Positions 14,770 to 21,044 of a stretch of DNA of 26,184 nucleotides are shown piece after piece (the stretch's first letter is position 1; the number at the start of each line of letters is the position of its first letter). The position numbers and the translations under genes were made by a program. The stretch comes from JAQGMJ01 sp036271855 (GTDB taxonomy: Bacteria; Pseudomonadota; Gammaproteobacteria; Burkholderiales; JAEUOS01): the NCBI GenBank assembly GCA_036271855.1, contig DATAZV010000296.1, positions 1 through 26,184 on the forward strand. Direction: 5' to 3'. The notes beneath the pieces were generated by a model. That model worked only from the letters and a program-made list of their open reading frames with translations, made no database searches and was not told the origin of the DNA.

Positions 14770-16683
14770 ATGCTTTCGGATCGTTACAAGAGCATCAAGC
14801 AAATGCGCAGCGCCGGCAACCTGGCCGGCGCCATCGGCGGCCTGCAGTCGAGCCGGATGGAAAACGACGAGGATGCGCTGGAAGCGGTGATCTGCTGTTT
14901 CGCCGTCGGCAACGCGCAGGAGGCGCTGCGCCTGCGCGACAGCGGGCGCCTGAATGCGAACACCTGGGCCGGAGCCGCCGCCACCGCGCTTACGGGCATG
15001 ATGACGCGCGGCAATCCGGCGCAGATCATTGCCCTGGCCGAAGGCGCGGTCAACTCGGGCCAGGCCAGCTACGATGCCTTCGCCATCTATCTGATGGCGC
15101 TGCAGATGGCCGGACGCGGGCCCGAAGCCTATGCGCGGATCCAGAACAGCCTGGCGGAATTGCCGCTGCGCGAAAGCCTGCTGGCGCTGGCGGTAGCCGA
15201 CGTCGCCCAGGCCGCCGGCAACTGGCACCTGGCGCGGCATGCGGCGAGCATCGAGCTGACGGCCAATCCGGAGAGCTTTCGTGCCCTTCTCGTGGCCAGT
15301 TTCGCGGCCTCGGAACTGGACAATCCGCATGAGGCGCTCGGCCTGGCGCAGCGCGCGCACCGGCAGAACCGGCAAATGCCGCTGGCGGTATTCCAGGTGA
15401 TGCGCTGCCTGAACAACATCGGCGATTACTACGGCGCCATCGGTACCTTTCGGGGCGCGGGCGAGGGCGCGGGCGCGCTGCCGCAAATCCTCGAGCAGCT
15501 GGGCACGGCTTACGCAGGCGTGGGGCGGCGCGAGCTGGCGGTGCAGGCCTTCCACCAGGCGCTGGACGGCAACAGGCATTCGATCGACGCGATCCGCGCG
15601 CTGTTGCGCCTGCATCTGGAGGCGAGCGAGCGCATCCAGGCCGATGAGCTGATCAAGAATTACCAGCGCGAAATCGAGGCGGACATCGATGCAAGCTATG
15701 TGCGCGGCCTGATCGAGCTGGACCGAGGCCACCGCGAGGCCGCGCTGCACCTGCTGCGGCATTCGATGAAATTGACCACGGGGGCGGGCGCGAAGGATTT
15801 CCTGATCTGGCCGGTGAGCGAGCCGCACATCCGCCACGAGTACGAGCAGATGCGCCTGCTGCAGGAGCGCGGCAAGCTGCCGCCGGCAGCGGCGGCGAAC
15901 CTGCCCTTGCTGCAAAAGCTTTACGACCAGAGCGGCGACCCGAACGCCAGTTTCGCGCCGGAGGGTGCCGAGGGCGAGGCGCTGCGCGCGGCGCTCGCGC
16001 CTTTCTCTTACGTGCCGGAGGTGGCGCAGGAGGTCGCGGCGCTGGCCGAGCAGGACTACGCCGGGATCGCGGCGCAGTACAAGGCAGGCAAACCACAGAT
16101 GGTGGTGATCGACAATTTTCTTTCGCCGCAGGCGCTGGCCGATTTGCGCACCTATTGCGAAGAGGCGACGATTTTCAAGACCGTGTACAGCAAGGGTTAC
16201 ATGGGGGCGTTTCTTTCCGGCGGTTTTTCGCCGCCGGTGCTGCTGGCGGTCGCCGACGAGTTGCGGCGCGCGATGCCGGAGGTGGTGGGCCCGCACCCGC
16301 TGATGCAGGCCTGGGCCTTCAAGTACGACCAGCGCCGCCAGGGCATCAACATGCACGCGGACTTCGCGCGGATCAATGTGAATTTCTGGATCACCCCCGA
16401 CGAGGCCTGTGCCGACCCGACCACCGGCGGCATGGTGATCTACGACGTGCCGGCGCCGGAGGGCTGGAGTTATCGCGAATACAACTCGGAGTCGGAAAAG
16501 ATGATGGCGTTTTGCGTCGCGCACGACGCCAAGCCGATCCGCGTGCCTTACCGTGCCAACCGCTGCGTGCTGTTTGATTCGACGCTGTTTCACACCACCG
16601 ATGAATTGCATTTCAATCCGGGCTTTACCAACCGCCGGATCAACGTCACCCTGCTGTTCGGCCAGGGCCTGAGCACGGACTAA
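14770..16683 (+). CDS. TPR-repeat protein fused to a 2-oxoglutarate/Fe(II) oxygenase domain
   Basis: This is a 637-residue cytosolic protein. Residues about 1-420 are helical with TPR-like units (DNPHEALGLAQRAHRQ, GRRELAVQAFHQALDGN), suited to binding a protein or peptide. Residues about 440-637 form a double-stranded beta-helix dioxygenase domain. It has an iron-binding H-x-D pair (His529 and Asp531 in NMHADFAR), distal His608 in LFHTTDELHF and a likely 2-oxoglutarate-binding Arg622 or Arg623 in TNRRINVTLLFG. The catalytic residues are therefore intact and hydroxylation is expected; the substrate is unknown. ATG 14770 lies 10 nt after rfbC, and rfbD follows after 17 nt, so it is translated from within the rhamnose-synthesis operon. 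The same domain pairing is known to me from TPR proteins of cyanobacteria and alphaproteobacteria without an assigned role. Confidence 0.88.
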   Translation: MLSDRYKSIKQMRSAGNLAGAIGGLQSSRMENDEDALEAVICCFAVGNAQEALRLRDSGRLNANTWAGAAATALTGMMTRGNPAQIIALAEGAVNSGQASYDAFAIYLMALQMAGRGPEAYARIQNSLAELPLRESLLALAVADVAQAAGNWHLARHAASIELTANPESFRALLVASFAASELDNPHEALGLAQRAHRQNRQMPLAVFQVMRCLNNIGDYYGAIGTFRGAGEGAGALPQILEQLGTAYAGVGRRELAVQAFHQALDGNRHSIDAIRALLRLHLEASERIQADELIKNYQREIEADIDASYVRGLIELDRGHREAALHLLRHSMKLTTGAGAKDFLIWPVSEPHIRHEYEQMRLLQERGKLPPAAAANLPLLQKLYDQSGDPNASFAPEGAEGEALRAALAPFSYVPEVAQEVAALAEQDYAGIAAQYKAGKPQMVVIDNFLSPQALADLRTYCEEATIFKTVYSKGYMGAFLSGGFSPPVLLAVADELRRAMPEVVGPHPLMQAWAFKYDQRRQGINMHADFARINVNFWITPDEACADPTTGGMVIYDVPAPEGWSYREYNSESEKMMAFCVAHDAKPIRVPYRANRCVLFDSTLFHTTDELHFNPGFTNRRINVTLLFGQGLSTD

Positions 16684-16700
16684 GGGCGACGCCAATCACC

Positions 16701-17576
16701 ATGCGCATCCTGATTCTCGGCCGTGACGGCCAGCTCGGGCGCGCACTGGCGGCGCTGGACTGGGGCAGCGCGCAGGTGGAGAGCGCGGGCCGGGCGCAGG
16801 CTGACCTGGCGACGCCGGCGGCCGCGAATTTGGTGCTGAGGCTGCGCCCGGACGCGGTGATCAATGCCGCCGCGTGGACCGATGTCGAAGGCGCGGAGAG
16901 CGCTCGCGATGCGGCCTTCCGGGTCAATGCGCAGGCACCGGGCGAACTGGCGCGGGCCTGCGCGCAGGTCGGCGCCTGGCTGGTGCACTACTCGACTGAC
17001 TATGTGTTTGACGGCGCCAAGCCGGGCGCCTATGGGGAGGGCGATGCGCCGCATCCGATCAATATTTACGGCGCATCCAAGCTGGCGGGCGAGGCGGCAA
17101 TCGCGCAAGCGGGGGGGGCACACCTGATCTTGCGCACCAGCTGGGTTTACAGCGCCGACGGCGACAACTTCCTGACGCGGGTGATCGCGCGGGCGCGCGC
17201 GGCAGGCAGCGCGCCGCTGCCGGTGGTGGACGATCAGGTCGGCGCGCCGACCTGGACGCTGACCCTGGCCGAAGCGACGCGCATGGCCTTGCGGCGATGC
17301 GTGGATGGCGCCGGCGGGCGGGAATTGTCCGGCCTGTATCACCTGACACCGGGCGGCCGTTGCAGCTGGTTCGAATACGCACGGGCAGCCTTCGACCTGC
17401 TCGGCATCGAGCGCGAGATCGCGCCGGTCAGCGCCGCGGCCTTTGCCGCGCGGGCACGGCGGCCGGCAAATTCGGCGCTCGATGCATCACGCTTCGCCAC
17501 CGTTTTCGGCTGGGCGCGTCCCCACTGGCGCGATGAGTTGCGGCGCTGTCTCGCATCGCCGCCCCAATCGCGCTAG
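16701..17576 (+). CDS. rfbD: dTDP-4-dehydrorhamnose reductase
   Basis: This 291-residue short-chain dehydrogenase/reductase makes dTDP-L-rhamnose in the final pathway step, using NAD(P)H. It begins MRILILGRDGQLGRAL, a Gly-rich nucleotide-binding loop with the RfbD-specific GQLG. VINAAAWTDVEGAE, the STDYVFDG strand, catalytic YGASK (Tyr and Lys), RTSWVYS and the substrate-side DDQVGAPTW follow in family order. Length is usual. It ends 13 nt from the convergent coq7 stop with no visible hairpin between. Its separation from rfbC by the TPR-oxygenase gene is unusual. Confidence 0.96.
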   Translation: MRILILGRDGQLGRALAALDWGSAQVESAGRAQADLATPAAANLVLRLRPDAVINAAAWTDVEGAESARDAAFRVNAQAPGELARACAQVGAWLVHYSTDYVFDGAKPGAYGEGDAPHPINIYGASKLAGEAAIAQAGGAHLILRTSWVYSADGDNFLTRVIARARAAGSAPLPVVDDQVGAPTWTLTLAEATRMALRRCVDGAGGRELSGLYHLTPGGRCSWFEYARAAFDLLGIEREIAPVSAAAFAARARRPANSALDASRFATVFGWARPHWRDELRRCLASPPQSR

Positions 17577-17589
17577 TACCCGCCAGCGC

Positions 17590-18219
17590 TCAGAGGTAGT
17601 AGGCGGTGGTGGTCATCACCTTGCTTGCGGCGCGCATCGCCAGGCGCGCGGGCCACGGCAAGGCCACCCCGCCGGCTGTGCGTGCGTCGCGGCCATGGCG
17701 GATTTCATCTTCGCGCATGACTTCGAGCACGGCGCGCGATTCGTGGTCGGCCGCCGGCAGGCGCGCGAGTTGGTCGTCCAGGTGGGTCTCCACCTGACGC
17801 TCGGTTTCAGCGACAAAGCCCAGGCTGAGCGGGTCACCCAGGCGGGCGGCAAAGGCGCCGAGGGCGAATGAACCGGCATACCAGAGCGGATTGAGCAGGC
17901 TGCGGCGGCCGCCCAGGGCCTGGATGCGGGTGGCAGTCCACGCCAGATGTGCGCCTTCCTCTTCGGCGGCCTTTTGCATGTGCGCCCGCACCGAGTTGCT
18001 TTTCGCCATCAGGGCCTGGCCGTGGTACAGGGCCTGGGCGCAGACTTCGCCGGTATGGTTGACTCGCATCAGGGCCGCGGCGCGGCTGCGCTCGTCGGCG
18101 TCCAGGGGGGCTTGTTCGGGGACGGCGCCGGGCACGGCAGCCGGGGGTAAAGCATGCGCGGGTGTCGCGGCCAAGGCACGCAGTGCCTGGTCGAAATTGA
18201 GTATCAAGGTGTCCAGCAT
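17590..18219 (-). CDS. coq7: Coq7, demethoxyubiquinone hydroxylase
   Basis: This 209-residue membrane-associated di-iron enzyme hydroxylates C6 of the ring in late ubiquinone synthesis. It is the bacterial counterpart of yeast Coq7 and replaces UbiF in many betaproteobacteria. Iron ligands are visible in the two E...E-x-x-H motifs: Glu58 in VNHTGEVCAQALYHGQ, then Glu88 and His91 in EEEGAHLAW. In the second half they lie in ETERQVETHLD and REDEIRHG. A hydrophobic hairpin (LNPLWYAGSFALGAFAA) would dip into the membrane. I start at ATG 18219, where the family sequence MLDTLILNFDQALRAL begins; the ORF extends 17 codons further into the porin terminator. Confidence 0.95.
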   Translation of the reverse strand: MLDTLILNFDQALRALAATPAHALPPAAVPGAVPEQAPLDADERSRAAALMRVNHTGEVCAQALYHGQALMAKSNSVRAHMQKAAEEEGAHLAWTATRIQALGGRRSLLNPLWYAGSFALGAFAARLGDPLSLGFVAETERQVETHLDDQLARLPAADHESRAVLEVMREDEIRHGRDARTAGGVALPWPARLAMRAASKVMTTTAYYL

Positions 18220-18244
18220 GGGTCCAAGCATAGCGCAAAAGACC

Positions 18245-18273
18245 AAAAAAAAACGGGTGCCCGAAGGCACCCG
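18245..18273 (-). terminator. Rho-independent terminator of the porin gene
   Basis: On the minus strand CGGGTGCC, loop TTCG, GGCACCCG is followed by nine T. The UUCG tetraloop is especially stable. It lies 29 nt after the porin stop and upstream of coq7, so the two genes are separate transcription units. Confidence 0.93.
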
Positions 18274-18302
18274 CTTGATTACGCGTTAATCCGTGAGCTG
18301 GA

Positions 18303-19880
18303 TTAGAACGTGTGGCGCATGCCGACGCCGATGTAACGCGGGTCGCCGCCAGCCAGAGGTGCCAAGGCATTGAACACAGCGCCGGTGTAACGGGCGTTGG
18401 TGTCGTTGGCGATTTGCACGAAGTAGGCCTGGAAGTCGGTACGCTTGGACAGCGCGTAGTCGTAACCGATGCTCCACTGGCGAGCACCGGTGCCGCTGCC
18501 GGAGCAGCTGGACGCCAGAGCCACGGTGCCGGAGTCGCATTGGAACGTAGCGTTCGGGATCTTGTTGAATTCGATCTCGACAGCGTGCGGGCCGGTTTCG
18601 TAGCTGCCGGCGATGCCCCAAACCTTCTTGGTATAGCCGGTAACGTTGGCACCGTAGGTGCTGGTGCCGAAGCCGGCGGCCGTGGTGGGGGCAACCGCGC
18701 TGGCTGCAGTCGGGCTGGTGCCGTAGGTGTAGGTGCCTTTGAGGTACTCGAAACGACCGCCGATGCCGAAGCCGGAGTCGAACTTGTACTTCAGGCCGAC
18801 ACGATGCGCCTGCTCGGTAGAACCGTTGATCGAGTTGCCGAAGCCAACGGTCTGAGCAGCGCCGGCGCCGCTGTTGGTCGCGGCGCCCAGGGCGGTAGCC
18901 ACGCCGGTGGTGCTGACGGACAGATTGCGCACGCCAGCCGCGGTCAGGTCCTTGTGGATCTGGTAGGCGTAGCTACCGAAGAAGCCGCCGTTGCCATAGT
19001 TCAGCGACAGGCCAGCCAGCCAAGGACGCAGCATGGTCGGGGTCGGGTTGTTGCCCCAGTTCGGCAGGTTGGTGCTGCCGTTGTAGTTTTCCTGCCCGCC
19101 GGTAAACATCATGCGGCCTTCAAAACCATTCCAGTTCGGCGTCCAGTATTGCAGGGTGCCGCCCTGGCGACGGTCGAAGTTCTGGGTCGCGGTCAGGCAG
19201 GTGGCGGCAGTCGCGCCGGCCGGGCCCGAGGAAACGGTCGCGACGCCTGCCGCAGCGGTGGCGGTGGCGACGTCAACGAAAGGCTGGCAAGCCTGGGCAA
19301 TCGAGGTACCGCTGAAGGTGCCACCGGCGGCGAACGGCGTGGTGCCGTAGAAACCGGCGGACGCGTTCGCGCTGTTGACGGACAGCAGCTTCGGCACCAG
19401 GGCAGCCTGGCCGTAAGCGACGGTGTACGGGGTGTCCCAAATACCGACCAGGAAGGAGCCCCAGTTGTTGCCGCGCAGGCCGATGGCCGAGTTGCGGTAG
19501 GTCGGAGCTTGCCAGCCGGTCAGGCTGGTGGCGGACGACGGGTTGACGCCGCCGATGGCGCCGGCGGTACCGAGTTCCAGCTGGAACCAGGCTTGCAGGC
19601 CGTTGCCCAGATCTTCCGTGCCGCGCAGGCCGAAGTTGGCGCCGGCACCGTCGCTACGCAGACGGCCCTGTACGTCGGCCGGGTGCGTGGAGTAGGTGTG
19701 GATCGGGCTGGTGGAAGCACCATTGGCGGCGGTGGGCGCAGCGCTGGCATCAGCACCAAGCGCACTGCCGTATTCGTACTGGGCGTACAGGGTACCGTAG
19801 ATGGTCACGTTCGCGGACTGCGCAAATGCCGCACCCGACAGGGTCGACAGAACGGCAGCTGCGAGAAGTTTCTTTTGCAT
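18303..19880 (-). CDS. Large Gram-negative porin (Burkholderia/Neisseria type)
   Basis: This is a 525-residue outer-membrane protein. It has a signal peptide MQKKLLAAAVLSTLSGAAFA/Q, and the first strand ANVTIYGTLYAQYEYG is typical of trimeric betaproteobacterial porins. Constriction-loop-like motifs (LRGTEDLGNGLQAWFQLELG, AIGLRGNNWGSFLVG) and the C-terminal strand GVGMRHTF ending in phenylalanine, the assembly signal, are present. It is much longer than the usual 350-400 residues; the extra length lies in Ala/Thr/Gly-rich inserts that should be surface loops. Those inserts carry four cysteines (198, 228, 448, 459). A strong GAGGAGA precedes ATG 19880. Codon choice is highly uniform, as expected for an abundant protein. 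It diffuses small solutes; the preferred solute is unknown. Confidence 0.93.
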   Translation of the reverse strand: MQKKLLAAAVLSTLSGAAFAQSANVTIYGTLYAQYEYGSALGADASAAPTAANGASTSPIHTYSTHPADVQGRLRSDGAGANFGLRGTEDLGNGLQAWFQLELGTAGAIGGVNPSSATSLTGWQAPTYRNSAIGLRGNNWGSFLVGIWDTPYTVAYGQAALVPKLLSVNSANASAGFYGTTPFAAGGTFSGTSIAQACQPFVDVATATAAAGVATVSSGPAGATAATCLTATQNFDRRQGGTLQYWTPNWNGFEGRMMFTGGQENYNGSTNLPNWGNNPTPTMLRPWLAGLSLNYGNGGFFGSYAYQIHKDLTAAGVRNLSVSTTGVATALGAATNSGAGAAQTVGFGNSINGSTEQAHRVGLKYKFDSGFGIGGRFEYLKGTYTYGTSPTAASAVAPTTAAGFGTSTYGANVTGYTKKVWGIAGSYETGPHAVEIEFNKIPNATFQCDSGTVALASSCSGSGTGARQWSIGYDYALSKRTDFQAYFVQIANDTNARYTGAVFNALAPLAGGDPRYIGVGMRHTF

Positions 19881-20310
19881 GTAAATCTCCTCTGTGATTG
19901 AACTCGATAGCCAAGAAGCACGGAATTTTTCCGCCGCGAAATCTTTGCCACCAAAGAGCCACTTCCCATGCGTCGAGAAGCTTGGATTGGATTCTCCCAA
20001 AGGGAGGGGGGACGCGCCAAGTCTTTCCGGCCCCACGCGGGCATATTTCTCGTCCACTGTATCTTTTGCACAACAAGGGGGCGCGGGCAGGCACCGCCTT
20101 GTACTTCACCTTTTTTCACAAATATGCTAATGGCATTAGTATCCAGGGCGACATGACAATATCCTAAGCGGCCGCGTGGCGATGGCGCCGGCATTATTCA
20201 TGGACTTTTGGCAGGTTTTTCGGCCCGGTGGGCCGCCGAGGGGGAGATAATCCCGGTTTTCCCGGCCCTGCTGCGCTGCCCGGCCCGTTTTTCTGCTTGA
20301 AAGCCCGCAC
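19881..20310. other. Intergenic leader and promoter region of the porin
   Basis: This 430-bp gap has no convincing gene. Its AT content is higher than its surroundings between 20041 and 20165. It should hold the porin promoter on the minus strand, giving a long leader, and the start region of the oxygenase gene on the plus strand. I could not assign a sigma-70 promoter with good spacing: TTGTCA (20154-20159 on the minus strand) has no -10 at 17 nt. Short minus-strand ORFs here are extensions of the porin frame or chance. Confidence 0.6.
20127..20139. promoter_or_regulatory. Palindrome upstream of porin, possible operator
   Basis: CTAATG-G-CATTAG is a perfect 13-bp inverted repeat in the AT-rich part of the porin upstream region, next to TTGTCA on the minus strand. 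Position and form suit a regulator binding site, but no regulator is identified. Confidence 0.35.
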
Positions 20311-20973
20311 GTGAACCTCCTCTACCTCTTCCCGGACACCACCGAGGTCAATGGCGTCGGCGATCTCGTCCTCGATTGGGGCGGACGCAACCCGTTTGCC
20401 CATTCACACCCCCTGGAGAGCCGCGGCGCCATTGCATATCCGCAAATCTTTCCGGGCATGTTTTCGGCGCCCGAGTGCGCGGCGATCATCGCGCTGGGCG
20501 AAGCGCGGGTGCGGGCGGCGGCCACCGTGGACGACCGCAGCGACCTCGCCTCGCGCGATTACCGGGTCAGCGACATCGCCTGGATCGAGCCGGCGGCCGA
20601 TAGCCAATGGCTGTACCACCGCCTCGGCAGCCTGTTCGGCCGGATCAACGCCTCCTACGGGTTCGAGCTGGTCGGTTTCGTCGAGCCTTTGCAATTCACC
20701 TGTTACGGCGCCGGGCAGTATTTCGGCTGGCACGTGGACATTGGCGGTGACACCACTTCCTTGCGCAAGCTGTCGCTGACCATCCAGCTAAGCGCGGCGG
20801 ACGATTATCAGGGCGGCGACCTGCAATTCCACGGCGCGGCGGAAATGCCGGCGGCGCGCGCACAAGGCACGGCGGTGGCCTTCCCGTCTTATCTTGCGCA
20901 CCAGGTGAGCCCGGTCACCCGCGGCTTACGGCGCTCGCTGGTCGCCTGGGCTTACGGGCCGGCGTTTCGCTGA
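20311..20973 (+). CDS. PKHD-type 2-oxoglutarate/Fe(II) oxygenase
   Basis: This is a 220-residue cytosolic dioxygenase of the prolyl-4-hydroxylase-like type. The iron triad is intact: His141 and Asp143 in YFGWHVDIGG and His197 in YLAHQVSPVTRG. Arg207 lies in the GxRxSLVAW segment that binds 2-oxoglutarate. The preceding strand FTCYGAGQYFGWH and KLSLTIQLS are typical of this fold. The start is GTG 20311; no in-frame ATG precedes the domain and the ribosome site is weak. An N-terminal 45 residues of unclear fold precede the domain. The gene converges on the TPR O-GlcNAc transferase gene, 71 nt between stops. Substrate unknown; a protein or peptide is likely for the family. Confidence 0.88.
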   Translation: MNLLYLFPDTTEVNGVGDLVLDWGGRNPFAHSHPLESRGAIAYPQIFPGMFSAPECAAIIALGEARVRAAATVDDRSDLASRDYRVSDIAWIEPAADSQWLYHRLGSLFGRINASYGFELVGFVEPLQFTCYGAGQYFGWHVDIGGDTTSLRKLSLTIQLSAADDYQGGDLQFHGAAEMPAARAQGTAVAFPSYLAHQVSPVTRGLRRSLVAWAYGPAFR

Positions 20974-21012
20974 GCCAGCCTGCCGGCCGGCGTTTCGCTA
21001 AGCCGGCCTGCG
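20957..21012 (+). repeat. 28-bp tandem duplication over the oxygenase stop codon
   Basis: Copy 1 (20957-20984) starts GGCCGGCGTTTCGCTGAGCC and copy 2 (20985-21012) starts GGCCGGCGTTTCGCTAAGCC. They match at 25 of 28 positions by my count. Copy 1 contains the TGA stop of the oxygenase gene; copy 2 has TAA at the same place. Confidence 0.85.
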
Positions 21013-21044
21013 CAGGGCAGCGTCAGGCGCACAGCCGTTGGTCG

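Noticed and set aside
14599..16695. 698-codon open frame antisense to the TPR-oxygenase gene
   Set aside because: Arg/His/Gln-rich composition without domains; the sense strand has clear motifs. High-GC codon bias leaves the opposite frame open.
18312..19901. 529-codon frame antisense to the porin
   Set aside because: Gly/Val/Ala-rich shadow of the strongly biased porin codons.
20218..20237. CGGCCC-GGT-GGGCCG hairpin near the T-run upstream of the oxygenase
   Set aside because: The T-run lies before the stem on the plus strand and becomes an A-run after it on the minus strand; not a terminator in either direction.
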